NCBI GenBank assembly: GCA_019918135.1
Contig: WBZZ01006367.1
Coordinates: 167,694 to 231,693, forward strand
Source of the DNA: Paulinella micropora
Lineage: Eukaryota; Cercozoa; Imbricatea; Euglyphida; Paulinellidae
Reading direction: 5' to 3'
DNA: 64,000 nt
In this document: one piece after another, positions 10,376 to 21,318 of the stretch
Numbering within the stretch: the stretch's first letter is position 1
Layout of the letters: every line of letters begins with the position of its first letter
Translations under genes and position numbers: made by a program
The notes under the pieces: generated by a model
The model's input: the letters and a program-made list of their open reading frames with translations, nothing else
Databases searched by the model: none
What the model was told of the DNA's origin: nothing

Positions 10376-12842
10376 ATGAAGAAGAGAAAATGTCTGCAGA
10401 AAACCCCCCGCGAAAAAGGAAAACACCTTCGATCGACGAAACGCCAACGGGCCTGCCCAACGACGACCCCCCGCAAACGCCGCGCGGCCGAATGGCGCGA
10501 AGAACTTTTCAGGGACTGCCGCAGGTTTCAGGGCAGGCACCTGAACAGGGAGCTGATCAATGACCTGCTCCTGCAGATCGGCCTCGCGGAATCTTGTACA
10601 GACCTGCAAAGGGTTCGTAAACTCAACCCCAACGTCTTATTGTTTGCCAAACAGAAGTACTGGTCCGAGTTACCCTGCAGGGGCCAGGGCGCCTTCGCCG
10701 CCCTGCAACACCTGGAGGCCTCGAGGTACGTCGTAGCCGATGTTCTCGAGCTTGAGAAATCCGACTTCGACCCCCCTAACCCCGTCAGCGCTTGCGATCT
10801 TTCTCAATGCACCACCTGCAACAATCTGCGGAATGCCTTTGTGCTTTGGTTGTGCCTGTCCAACGCCCTCGCGGACACGCCAGCCGGAGACATGCTGCGC
10901 CGGGAACTGGAGGAAGCTCTACTGCCGTTCAGAATGCACGCTTGGGCGCACGAGCTCATGGGCCCCCTGCTCGAGCACAACAATCTGACTGTCTTGGAGT
11001 GCCTGTGGAATAACTTCTCCTTGCTCAAGATCAGCATCCTGGCACGGATAGGCTCGAATGTCGACCAGAACGAACAGGCCCAGCGAGTCCCGGCGCAGGC
11101 CGCAGAGAAATTCTGGAAGAAGCTGATATCTGTGAAGCCAGCGGCCGAGCAAGAGTTGGAAGCAGCCGTTTGGGCCGAGCGTTGCTGTTCAGACCAGCCC
11201 GCCACCGCGCGGGAGGCCGCGCGGGAGCCCCCGCGGGACGCGGATCTGGCGGCGACCTTTCTGGCCCTGCTCTGGATATTGCGCCACTCGGCGGACCAAA
11301 ACTTGTCCGCCGAGGGCCTGCTGCAAGGGCTGCGGCTAAGACGCACGAACCACGCGGCGTACGCAACGTCAGACGACGACGACGGCGCCGACGACGGCGC
11401 GGAAGACGGCGGCAGCGCTGAGGATGCCGACGACGCGCGCGCGAACGACGACGGCGACGAAGATGACGACGGCGGCGGGGAGGACCTGTTGACGGGTCTG
11501 CTGGGCTACTGGCAAAGTGACCAGCCGGCGCAACACGGTGTGCCAACGGTAGAAGCCACTGATGACGCGCGCGTGCTTGACCCCCTTGGTGACACAGCGA
11601 TCGAGGAGCCAATCCAACTTTACAGCCCGGTAGACAACGACCAGACCGGCCCTGGTCCGCCCGGCCAGGACAGTACGGCGGGGCTGGACGCGCTGGTCGA
11701 CGCGGCTGAGAGAATGCCCCCGCAAGTTCCCCGCGGCCAACCGGACTCGGGTCACGAGGAGCACACCTATCAACGTGCGGGGGCCCGCCACACACACTTA
11801 CAGCACGAACCTAACACCGACATGCTGCGACCTGCGGCCGCACGCGAACCCCCCCGGAGCCCCGCCGACAATTCGCTCAACCGATATGCGCACCATTCAG
11901 ACCCACCAGCCGAACCTAACACCGACATGCTGCGACCTGCGGCCGCACGCGAACCCCCCCAGAGCCCCGCCGACAATTCGCTCAACCGAGATACGCACCA
12001 TTCAGACCCGCCGCGCACACATGTGCGGCGGGCCTTCGGCTTCTACCACACTAGTGCGACATCATCATCACGCTCCGAACCGGCCGGCTGGTCGGAGGAG
12101 GCGCCGCCGACGCGCCTCCAGCGCCCCGTCCCGCAGCGCGCGGTTCCACGCTTTGGCCCGCACTTTCCGCTTACCCACGCAGGTAGTAGCCAGCACTTTC
12201 CGCCTACCCACGCTGGTAGTAGCCCACACTTTCCGCCTACCCACGCTGGTAGTAGCCCGCACTTTCCGCCTACCCACGCTGGTAGTGCGCACGTTCCACC
12301 GCTCGTCCCTCGCTTTGGTCCGTGCTTTCAGCCCCACTTGGGATGCCGCCGCACCTCCCCCCGCCCGCCCCGCACTTGGGGTGCCAGCACCTTCCACCGC
12401 GCCGCCCGCAATTGGGGTGCCAGCACCTTCCACCGGCCGCCCCGCAATTGGGGTGCCAGCACTTTCCACCGCCCGCCCCGCACTTGGGGTGCCAGCACTT
12501 TGGTCCGCCCGTCCCGCACTTTGGTCCGCGCTTTCAGCCCCACTCGGGGGGTCCGCACTCTGGTCCGCCCGTCCCGCACTTTGGTCCGCGCTTTCAGCCC
12601 CACTCGGGGGTCCGCACTCTGGTCCGCCCGTCCCGCACTTTGGTCCGCGCTTTCAGCCCCACTCGGAGGGTCCGCACTCTGGTCCGCTCGTCCCTCGTTT
12701 TGGTCCACGCTTTCTTCGTTGGCCGCAAGTGCAGCCGGCCGCAGAGCAGGAGTCGACCCGCGTCCCTGGCCTGTTCCGAAGAACAACGCCCGAGACGCAC
12801 CAAGACGGCATGAAGGTGGAAGAAGACGTAAGCGATGGGTAG
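10376..12842 (+). CDS. Unknown ~820-aa protein with acidic and Pro/His-repeat C-terminus
   Basis: The frame from ATG 10376 is open to about 12330. An ATG at 10390 in another frame (MSAENPPRKRKTPSIDET) is an equally plausible start if an indel lies near 10500. Residues ~40-330 form an uncharacterised helical domain, with a CDLSQCTTCNNLRNAF cysteine cluster. Next come a Asp/Glu/Gly-rich acidic tract (~11370-11480), a 105-bp in-frame duplication (11807-12016), then 33-bp and 60-bp repeats encoding HFPPTHAGSSP and Pro/His/Gly/Phe units. The frame must shift near 12330 and again near 12605, where a G6 run in one 60-bp unit is G5 in the next (59 bp). It then ends MKVEEDVSDG at 12842, with AATAAA at 12891-12896. 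Intrinsically disordered tail. No family is recognised. Confidence 0.6.
11807..12016 (+). repeat. 105-bp tandem duplication inside the 10.4-12.8 kb gene
   Basis: Units 11807-11911 and 11912-12016 differ at only a few positions and keep the frame (35 residues each, beginning EPNTDMLRPAAAREPP). Confidence 0.85.
12160..12700 (+). repeat. Coding minisatellites (33-bp, ~30-bp and 60-bp units)
   Basis: Four 33-bp units (12165-12295) are followed by units around TTGGGGTGCCAGCAC (12370-12500), then three 60/60/59-bp units (12500-12680) built on GCACTTTGGTCCGCG. Motifs drift from one type into the next, suggesting stepwise expansion within the gene. Confidence 0.8.
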
Positions 12843-12987
12843 CACAGCTTTCCCTCCCCAACTTTCTTTCCGGCCACCGGCCAAAAACCTAATAAATCTG
12901 ATCTTTCTGCTAACTAGCCAAAAAAATAATTCGCCCCCGGTCCGGTGGTCACGACAGCCGCCTCTTGCTTTCTTTTTTGTTTTTTTA

Positions 12988-15464
12988 TTAATTATTTACG
13001 TTACTGGCGAGCGCGTCCAAGACGTCCCGGTTGTGCAAGAGCAGCGTGTCACCCCCGGCCTTGCCTTCGTCCACCGAGAACCGAACCGCGTTTGCATAAG
13101 CGCCACGGCGGAAAAAACACCAGTTGCGATCAAACCACGGGCCCCAGTAGTCGGGGCACGCGGCCGGGTTTCGTGTCACTGCCGACTCGCTTGCGGCGGC
13201 TCCGCCCGGCAGCGGGTAATGTTTGCTGTCCACCACAGGTTCGGTTCGTTCTGGCGCAGGTGGCTGCCACTTCACCAGCACGCCGCCGCGAATTCTTTGC
13301 ACGGCACCTGCCCGCAGCTGGTCCAGGAAAGCATTCATCAGCATCAGCAGCTTCGGGGTCTTAACTGGGCGAGCCCTTTTCTGGTCGCCGTACTCTCTCA
13401 GAATCTCTGCGACTGTAAGCCAGCGGTCGGGCCAGCCATAGACTTTGTCCCTGACACGAAAACTGCACACGTACTTTAGGTCCTCCGGTTCTCCTTCGTG
13501 GGGCGGCAGGTAATAAATATGGCTTTTTCTGGTTGTTGAATAAACGCCCAGGCGTGCCACCTCCTGCCAATCATTGTTGTACCTGTTCCTGCAATCCACT
13601 ATTGACAAGTGGCTGTCGTACACGTGCCAGCGGTGCGAGGCTTGTTCAATGCGTCTATCCCAGAACGCCTTGACCTCGCTTTTTTCGCATGCGCCACGTG
13701 CTGGAAGCCCAGCAGCTCGAGGCCTAGCGCCAACCCCTCCTCGGCCGTGTTGTTGTTGAACGCCGCCGGCGCAGGGTGAATAAAGTCCGCGCCGCGCATT
13801 TCCCGCACCCTACTTTTCCTTTGCTGCCGCAGCTTCTCTTCCTCCGGCGACAAGGGCTCCAGGCGCGGCCCCTCCTCCGAGAAGCGCCTGGTAAACTCGC
13901 TGGCCCTGGGCGACACGTACACCTGCACGGCGTCGTGGTCGTCGACGTGTGTGTGCCAGTTACGCTCATTCAGCATCCCCTCGATCCACTGCGCCTGCTC
14001 CGCCACCTTGCGGCGGCGGTGGCCCGGCAGCAGGTACTCCGAGTTCACCGTGTCCAGGCTGTGCTGCCCGGCCCCCGCCAACACCGTCAGGTGCGCGCCG
14101 CCCGAGCCCGCCGCCCCCCAGGGCGGCGGCCCGCCGCCCAGCGCGGTAAACACCTCGAACTGCTCCAGCTCGCGCACCATGGTCTCTGCCGGCTTGCGGC
14201 TGCTCTTGAACGTCAGCAGGTTAGCCCAGCCCCGAACGCGGCAGCGGGCCGGCCGCTGGTTGTTCACCCACATCTTTTCTCCCAGCTGCAGGTACGTTTC
14301 GCGCACAAAGCCGGACCTCGCTCTCTCGGCCAGCGACGAGTTGTTCCTGCTGTTCCTCCACCCCTCGTAGCGTCTTGTAGCTCGCCTTGTGCGGGAACAG
14401 CGGCCTGTGCTGCGTGCCGCCGACCACGGCGGGCACCACGCGCTCCCGCAGGTCCAGCAGCACAAAGTCCAGCGCCGAGCTCCGGGCGCCCCGGCGCACG
14501 AAGCCCGCCGGGCCACCGGCCGGCAGCTGGTTGGTCGGCCAGGGCTGCCGGCCGAGCGGCAGCAGCTGGCCGCCGTACATCGCGCGGGTCTTGTTCTTCT
14601 GCACGCTCAGCGACGTCGCGTCCTGCAGGTTGATCACCCAGCGCCGCGGCTCCTTTTCCTCGCGCAGCAGCGAGCTGTTCAGGTGCAAGTTCACCAGGAT
14701 GCCCGGCCGCGGCACGGCGGCGTCAGCAACAGGCACAGCAGCGCCGCCCGCAACGCGCGCAGCCAGCCCTCCCTGACATTGGCGTAATTGGCGCGCGTCA
14801 CAACACGGTGCTTCACGTCCTCGTCGTAGTGCGCAAAGTACTCGGCCAGCGCCGCCACGCGGAACGGCTGCAGGTCCCACATCGTCCAGTCCGACTCCTC
14901 CCGCCCGACGCCGTACACGCGCTCGATCCGTGCGTACTGCTGCGCCTGCCGCGACAGGTTCGCCAGCCACCGCGACGTCTGTTGCCACGCTAGCACGCCG
15001 CGCGCCGGTCGCAGAAAGTCCGACAGCTGCGTCAGGCTGCCCAGGTACGAGCCCACCGTGCTCGACATGATCTTGGTACGCCCCGCACCGGTCGCGGCGA
15101 ACTCCGACAGCAGCGCGGCCTTGCCCAGCGCGTCCACCAGCCTACTGGCTCCATGCTCGCGCGCAAACTCCGCGAACCTGCGCACGTGCCGGAGGTGGCT
15201 GGTTATTGTGCTCTTGCTCGGGATCGGGCCCGTGCGTTCGGGGTTCCACCTCAGCTCCAAGAACTGCTTGAATCTCGTCAGCTGCCTCTGCAGCTCGCCA
15301 TCCTCCTCCCCCTCCTCCTCTACTATTATCCGGGGGTTGTCGTCTTCGCCCGACTCGGACGACGACTCGTCGCCGCGCAGGTCGATCGCGTCCAGCCCCT
15401 TAAAATTGTTTACGCCGGGCTCCGCGCCCGCCAGCAACTCCTCGCCGTCTTCCTCCGCCGCCAT
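12988..15464 (-). CDS. Tyrosine recombinase with GCR1_C-like C-terminal domain (Crypton-like)
   Basis: One gene of ~820 residues is read through three single-base breaks (near 14722, 14365 in a G4 run, and 13690 in an A6 run). It starts at 15464 (MAAEEDGEELLAGAE), with an acidic first ~60 residues. A SAM-like core-binding domain follows (~70-190, SYLGSLTQLSDFL). The catalytic domain shows box I VPRPGILVNLHLN (catalytic Arg), a Lys in SVQKNKTRA, a box-II-like CRVRGWANLL (Cys where His is usual) and QHSLDTVNSEYLLPG with the nucleophile Tyr. The C-terminal part contains LSIVDCRNRYNNDWQ and YSTTRKSHIYYL, resembling the GCR1_C DNA-binding domain (S-[IV]-x-[ED]-L-x3-Y-G-x-x-W ... Y-S-R-R-K-x-I). 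YR plus GCR1_C is the architecture of Crypton-type DNA transposons. It ends at 12988 with an overlapping AATAAA. Confidence 0.65.
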
Positions 15465-15622
15465 TACTTGCCGCGCGCGCTGTTTATTCTCTCTCTCTCT
15501 CTTAAGATTCTCTTGCCGCGAAATTTCTTGTGTGTTAGTTCCAAACCCTCCTTTCGCGCCCTGCTGATCTGGGTGCCTTCTCTTTCGCCCCCCTCCCCGC
15601 CCAAAAAAAGGCAGGAGAAATT

Positions 15623-16875
15623 TTAATTAGGGCTTTTTTTGGGGGGGGTTGTTTTTGTCCATCTTTCTCTCTCGTTCTTCCAGGCGGCCCCCCCCCTCTG
15701 TTGTTGTTTTTTCTCATTCTTTCCGTTCTCCGCCCTTCTTCGCCGCCACCGCGGGCCGCTGGCCGGGCCGCTGCCCCAGATCTGCTGCCACTCCTTCAGA
15801 GCGGCGTCGATGGCCGCGAACACCTGCTGCGACCGCCCGCCGCGCAGCGCCGCCAGCACGCGGTGCAAAAAGATCCTCGTCAGCAATTCCTGGTCCGCCG
15901 CGGGCCGCATCGCCGTCCTCAGCTGCAGCCCCCGCCCCGCGCCCAAATGGTGGTCCAGCAGCGCGGGCCACGCCAGGTAAAAAAACAAGTGCACCGGCAC
16001 CAGCGGGTCCAGCCGCAGCGTCCGCGCGTGACATCCGTCCAGGGCGGCCACTATTGACGACATGGTGGTGCCGGGCGCCGCGTAGCAGTGTTCGCCCGGC
16101 ACAAAGGCGGGCAGCGCCGCGCTCAGCACCGGCCCCACGCCTCGGGCGCGACGTTCGCTACTTCAGCCGCTAGCCTGGCAAATGCCGCAGCGAACAAACG
16201 GTGGTGCGAGTGCGTCCCGTGCTCGGGGCCGTGGCGTCTCACCACCTCGTTCTGCACGTGCCAGCGCAGCAGCAGCTCCACGCACGCCTTCGCGCAGCCC
16301 TGCTTGCTCACGCGGCCGCTGTCCCACGCCAGCTCCGCGCTGGTGTACTCGGCCAGCCGCGAGACCAGCGCCCAGCGCGGCCGCGCGTCGTGCTCCCACT
16401 GCAGATTGCGTGGGATTTGGGTCCACTCCACGGGCACCAGCGGCTCGTCCGTGTCTTGCGCCAACACCTCGCACAGGCGCAGCCGTATATCAATCCAGTC
16501 CCAACGGCCAACCACAAAACACAGGCTCAGCTGAGACGCCAGCATCGCGTCGTCCGTGCGCAGGCCCCGCGACGCGCACAGCCACTCCACGTACATCGAC
16601 ACCACCGACCTGATGTTGGTCTGGAAAGAAACGCCCCCGTGAGACAAACGATCTACAGTGCGCCACGCAGCCAGATCCTCCTCGCCGACCTCCGCTTCTG
16701 CTTCCTCAGCTGGCGCCGGCGGTAGGGGCGGTTCGACCGCCGCGGCGCGCGCCGGCGGCGTTGTCGAAAATAAGAACCTGAAACGCCGGCGGCCGACTGC
16801 TGTAGAGCTAGAGCGGGGCTCCTCTGCCAGCAGAGGAGCCCCGCCCTGCTCGGTCAAATTTCGCCGCCGCCGCAC
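15623..16875 (-). CDS. Unknown ~415-aa protein upstream of the recombinase, one frame break
   Basis: Starts at 16875 (MRRRRNLTEQGGAPLLAEE), with a basic then Pro/Glu/Ala-rich first ~80 residues. The helical body (~80-250) contains SMYVEWLCASRGLRTDDA and WALVSRLAEYTSAELAW. The frame shifts at EAWG/PVLSAALPAF near 16138 (a G4 run one base short). It continues through LRLDPLVPVHLFFYLAWPAL and AALKEWQQIWGSG into a Lys/Gln/Arg-rich end. No catalytic motif or family is recognised. Same strand as the recombinase, 158 bp upstream of its start, so the two may form one mobile unit. Confidence 0.5.
16813..16844. repeat. Perfect 15-bp palindromic stem with 2-nt loop
   Basis: 16813-16827 is the exact reverse complement of 16830-16844, separated by CA. 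It lies within codons ~11-21 of the gene starting at 16875, so it would form a very stable hairpin near the 5' end of that mRNA. Confidence 0.9.
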
Positions 16876-17428
16876 TTCGGGTCTTCTCCCTCTTATCGCT
16901 GAAGGCGTTCGGTTGGTTTTTTTTCTTGGCGTGCTCCTTTTTCCTCAAAAAAAAGCAGAACGGCCGGCCGGCTCAGAAAGCTGAAAAAAAGGTCAGGCAG
17001 AAAAAAGATAGGAAGTGGGAGCTGTCCCCCCGCCCGGCAGTTTTCCCCCCGTCGAATTTACCTGCCTTCCCCCCCCCCCGTTCTTTTTTTCCGGTACCTC
17101 TCCCCCCCGCCTAGCTCGAGAGTTGCAGCAATTTTTTTTGGAATTTTGTTCATGGCCCCTCCCCCATGTTTGCAGGGGTCGGGATAGGGAGGGGCCAAAC
17201 GTCAGGAAAGGAGCTGAACTAGTCTGAGCGAGGGCCGGGAGGGGGGAGGGGATAAGTGAGAGATATCACCAAAAAACAGGAGGAAGAGGGAAGGGGTGGG
17301 GGGGGGGGGGGAAACCTGTGCATGCAGGGGATGACGGTCGGGCTCTGCATAGGAAGAAAGAAATTACACTAAGGTACAAAACTCGAAAAGGGTGTTTGGC
17401 ACACAAAAATAAAATCAAGATCGCCGCA
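16876..17428. other. Intergenic, homopolymer-rich; partly duplicated at 19.25-19.37 kb
   Basis: C9-10 runs at 17070-17110 and G12-14 at ~17300. The segment 17180-17250 (GAGGGGCC...GGAGCTGAA...GTCTGAGCGAGGGCCGG) recurs at about 19285-19350, upstream of the second BRO-N-like gene, so the duplication of the two genes included promoter sequence. Confidence 0.55.
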
Positions 17429-18870
17429 ATGGACAAGCCAGAAGCAGCAGAGCAAACCCCTGAAAGCCACGACAGTCACCTCGCTGTGTCGCTGTCGTGT
17501 GACGCAAAGGGTACAGCCGCACTAATGTCTTGCAAGAAGCTCAATTGCTCATGGCATGAACCAGCAGATTTCGCCAACATCCGACGCAGTCAGGACGGTT
17601 TCTTTTGCATTTCCGATGCCATTTGTGTCTTCACGGACTGTTCTGAAAATTCTGCCAGAAGAAAGTGGTTCAAGGTGGCACTAAGAATTTCTGGAACGGA
17701 TGCAGCTCAACATATGAAAGTAAAGTATTTTGCTTTTCCCCGTCGGCAAAGGAATCAGTCACTGCTCTCCACACAAGGCAGTGGAGGTGAAGAAGGGAAG
17801 TGAAAGGGCGGTACAGTGTGTAACGGCTAACAATTTACTAATAATCCTAACCCATCTGGATCATGTACGTTCGAAGGAACTTCGTGCTGCAATGATCGAA
17901 CTAGCACTCCGCGCAACAGCCGGCAACGCTGTTTTCGCAACATCGCTCGCTGCATCCTTTTCGGCGTCACTCAGAAAGGAATGTAAACCTAATACAAAGG
18001 TTCAACGGGCAGGATCCCAGCAGCAGCCAGGAATGGTCCAAGCTTGTTGAGGAACCTGCGGCAAAGCGCCTCAAGCTGTCGGCGCCACAAGATACAGCAC
18101 AACTACCGAGGAAACCCAAGCCCGCGGTGTTGCTTGTTGGACAGCTGTGCCAGAAAAATTACAACCAGTACAACAGCCAGGATTCAAAGATCCGTCCGAG
18201 CTTGCGCAGGAGCCTGCGGCAAATTGTACTAAGCTATCGCCGCCACAAGCAATAATCAAACCTGTTGCAAGCCCTCCCAAGCCCGTGGTTTTGTCGCAGC
18301 CACATGTGAGCACGCCTAAACCGCAGGAGATCGATTGGGACGGCAGCGACATCACGCCTTCCAACGGCAAGAAGTACTTGGAGCAGATGATTACGGAGAT
18401 GCGCAAGATTCACCCAGCGCACGAGATCGAACCCGAGCCCGTGTACCTCGGCTTTATCAAGCCGCTGACCAACACCAAACATTTCATGACGAGGGCACAA
18501 GTGCGTGCCTGGGTCTTTGCGCACCGCATCAGCATCTACTTTCGTGAATATTTCGACAAGGACGGCGTGCGCAAGGTCCCGTTCCACATCGATCATATTA
18601 TTCCAGACTCGCTGGGCGGGGCCGACCACCCGCAAAACTACGCTTTGATGCCCGAAATTTTCAATCAAAAATTTGCGTCGTGGTGGATGCCGGCCAAGGC
18701 CCAGTACTTTGGTAACTAGTTTGCTTGAATACCTCTTTTTTTGTTGGCTAATGCTCAGCCTGCTATGTGTTGCAGGTCGTACAGCAGCACGCACCTCCAT
18801 TCTTTTTGCCAAGTACATCAAAAAGAAATATACAAATGAAATATCGTTGGATGACCTAGAGGAAATGTAG
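17429..18870 (+). CDS. BRO-N-like protein with HNH nuclease domain, frame-broken
   Basis: Starts at 17429 (MDKPEAAEQTPESHDSHL). Residues ~45-85 (ADFANIRRSQDGFFCISDAI, then W-F-K-V) and the later VQCVTANNLLIILTHLDH form a BRO-N/KilA-like domain shared with the gene at 19455. Frames change near 17760, 18000 and 18140. The middle holds an imperfect ~190-bp repeat (two EEPAAK...KPxPxVL units). The C-terminal exon (18147-18711) carries an HNH motif: FHIDHIIPDSLGGADHPQNY, then EIFNQKF, giving the H-N-H metal finger. A 64-nt intron (18712-18775, GTAACT...TTGCAG) precedes a final exon (18776-18870) ending DDLEEM. Role: predicted DNA-binding/nicking protein of a mobile or viral-type element. Indels or decay leave activity doubtful. 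Confidence 0.6.
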
Positions 18871-19454
18871 ACATTTTGTCCACCAGGCGCTCAAAAAATG
18901 AATTAGAACTACGTCCCTGCAACAAGAGAAGCGAAGACATACGGCTGCAGACGGTTGTCAGCTCCTAATTAAATAAACTGATTTTTTAGAAAAAGAACTG
19001 TCTTGGCCCCTTTTACAATCCCTTCCGCAGATTCTTTTTTGAGTAGGCCTCTGTCTTGCCGTCGACATGTCCCGAGTTTTGGTTTTGCGTACAGAAAGGC
19101 TTAGGCAAGCACGAAACTGCAAACTTGGCCTTTCACGCGCGGGCGGGGTTAGACCGCTGTAGAGGAACGGGACTCCTGCCGACGGGAATCTTCTTTTTTT
19201 CCCCGCCCGGCCCCCCCCTCCGTCACATTGGCTACCCTTTTTGTTCCCCCCCCCTCCCTCCCTCCCGTCCGTGCCACAGAAATAGAGAGGGAGGGGGGCC
19301 GACAGGCGGGAAGGAGCTGAAAGAGTCTGAGCGAGGGCCGGGGGGAGGGGAAATTGCAAAGGAGAATGCCTAGCTTCAAAAAAAAAGAATCACCTACAAA
19401 ACCAGCATAACTCATAAAAAGGCGTGGCAAACAAAAACAAAACCCACGGTCTAC
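18871..19454. other. Spacer with remnant of the BRO-N paralogue 3' end
   Basis: At 19078-19118 the sequence encodes LRTERLRQARN, nearly identical to LRTETLRQARN in the C-terminal part of the downstream paralogue (about 20938-20970). This is a leftover of the ancestral gene's 3' end. The rest is C/G runs and the duplicated promoter-like segment at 19285-19350. Confidence 0.5.
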
Positions 19455-21031
19455 ATGCAGACACAACTAGTCCCCGCTGCTCTTACCTCCGTGGCCACTG
19501 TGGCGGCGCCCCCTGATGGCGAAGCCAGCTCGGTAGGAGCAGAGGACCCCACTAATGTCTTGCAAGAAGCTCAATTGCTCATGGGCATTGGACCAGCAGA
19601 TTTCGCCAACATCCGGCGCAGCCAGGACGGTTTCTTTTGCATTTCCGACGCCGTTTGTGTCTTTACGGACTGTTCTGAAACTTCCACCAGAAAAAAGTGG
19701 TCACAGGTGGCACTAAAGTTAGGCCGGTCCGCCCGACGACACATCATCACTCAAACAAATAGTGGTCAGGAGTGCCACCAGGAAAAAACGTTTGATTTTC
19801 CCGTGAAGTTTTTCGCGTTTCCACGGCGGGCCGCACGGGCCGACGAGCGTGAGGTGGCACCGGCGCAGGAGGTCAAGGAGGGCGAGGGCCGGGCTGTACA
19901 ATGCACGACGTTCAAGGGCCTGCTGACAATTTTGAGTCACCTCGAGCACCCGAGATGCAAGAAGCTGCGCGAAGAAATGGCCAGGATCGCAACAAGAGCG
20001 GCGGCGGGCGACGAGGCGCTCGAGAAAGCCTTGCCAGTGCGCAGGCAAGAGCTGCCCACAGACGTCCGCGATCTGATGCGCGCAGGCTTGGCTGGCTTTG
20101 GCGACTTGACAAATACGGTAGCCCTGAAGACCATGGTCGCGCAGCTGGGCACGATGGTGGAGATGAAAGATAGGCTGCTCGAGGCCAACTCGAGGATCAT
20201 CGAGCAGCAGACAGCTCGGCTCGAGGAGCAGACTGCTCGGCTGGCGCTGGCGGACGTGGCCTTGAAGCAGCAGCAACTCATCACGAGTTTGCAGGAAGAG
20301 AAGGCTGCCAAGCGCCGCAAGCTGTTGTTGGGCGCGGTGCCCGTGTTCTCGGCGGAGGATGCTAGCGAGAGCGACAGCAACGACTACCCGCCCGGCTCGA
20401 CCTGCAAGGGAGACCCGCGTTGGTCTCGGCTGATGACTGAACAAGCTAGATTTTCGTTGAACGGCTAGCTCGTGCTATCACAGCCTATACCAAGAACGTG
20501 CGCGACCAGTACCTGAACACAGAGGAACCAGAAGAGGAGATCGAGCCTGAAGTCTGGCAGCAAGCCAATGACGAAGCAATCGAAGCGCTGCGGCAGGCGG
20601 TCGCGGAAATCTTGCGCCCCGCGCCTGGTGCCTTAGCTCGTTTCCACGCGGTCAACGGAACCCAAATCTATAGCGAGATCGTGCGGATAGTGTGCAGGAG
20701 ACTCCCACGTCGAAATCTAAATTCCACGGATCTGCCTCTCGCGCATTTTTTCCTGTACCTCGTGGCCAAGAACAAATTCTTTGCGCAAGTGGCTGGCAAC
20801 GAAGATGACACGGACTTGGTTAGAGACCTGGAGCTCGAGACTACGCTGGGCGAAGAAGTTCTGGGACATGACGTGTTTCTGTATTCGCCCGATGAGCCGC
20901 GCGGGCTGGTAGAAAAAAATAGTGAAGAACATTCGTTGCGTACAGAAACGCTCAGGCAAGCACGAAATGGCGACGCGCAGGCCGATGCCTTCTTCTTGGC
21001 CAGGGGCCTGCCCGCGAAGTACCTTGTGTAA
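19455..21031 (+). CDS. BRO-N-like protein with coiled coil, one frame break
   Basis: ATG at 19455 (MQTQLVPAALTSVATVAAPP). The BRO-N/KilA-like part spans ~45-190: FANIRRSQDGFFCISDAVCV, RKKWSQVALKL, KFFAFPRR, then CTTFKGLLTILSHLEHPRCK and ATRAAAGDEALEKAL. The domain is known from phage antirepressors and from large DNA viruses and eukaryotic mobile elements. Next comes a long Leu/Gln/Glu coiled coil (~235-290, RLEEQTARLALADVALKQQQ). One base is missing near 20445, after which the frame continues IFVERLARAITAYTKNV to KYLV at 21031, with an acidic/helical C-terminal domain not present in the first copy except as a remnant. ~525 residues. Function inferred as DNA-binding. Confidence 0.6.
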
Positions 21032-21318
21032 ACCTTTCTATACGCAACTCAGTTTTGGTTCTCAGTAAAAAAAAAAAAGGTGTGGATTTTAGAGAGTGGG
21101 GGGCAAGGCGGAGAATTGTGGCCAAAGTAGCTGCGGGAGGGGGGGGGGGCGCTCGCTTGAAACATAAAAAAATTGAGGGGGAGGCTGGCCGGGGGGGGGG
21201 GTTTTGTGTTGGGGCTTTTTCTTCTTGATATGGCAGGGGAGGGGGAGGGTGGGCGGGAGGGAACAACACCCTGTCTTTCAAGAGCTTAGCTATATCTTTG
21301 TTTTATTGGACTTGTGGG

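Noticed and set aside
9550-10609. Thr/His-rich minus-strand frames over the TG tract.
   Set aside because: Open only because of dinucleotide repeats lacking stop codons.
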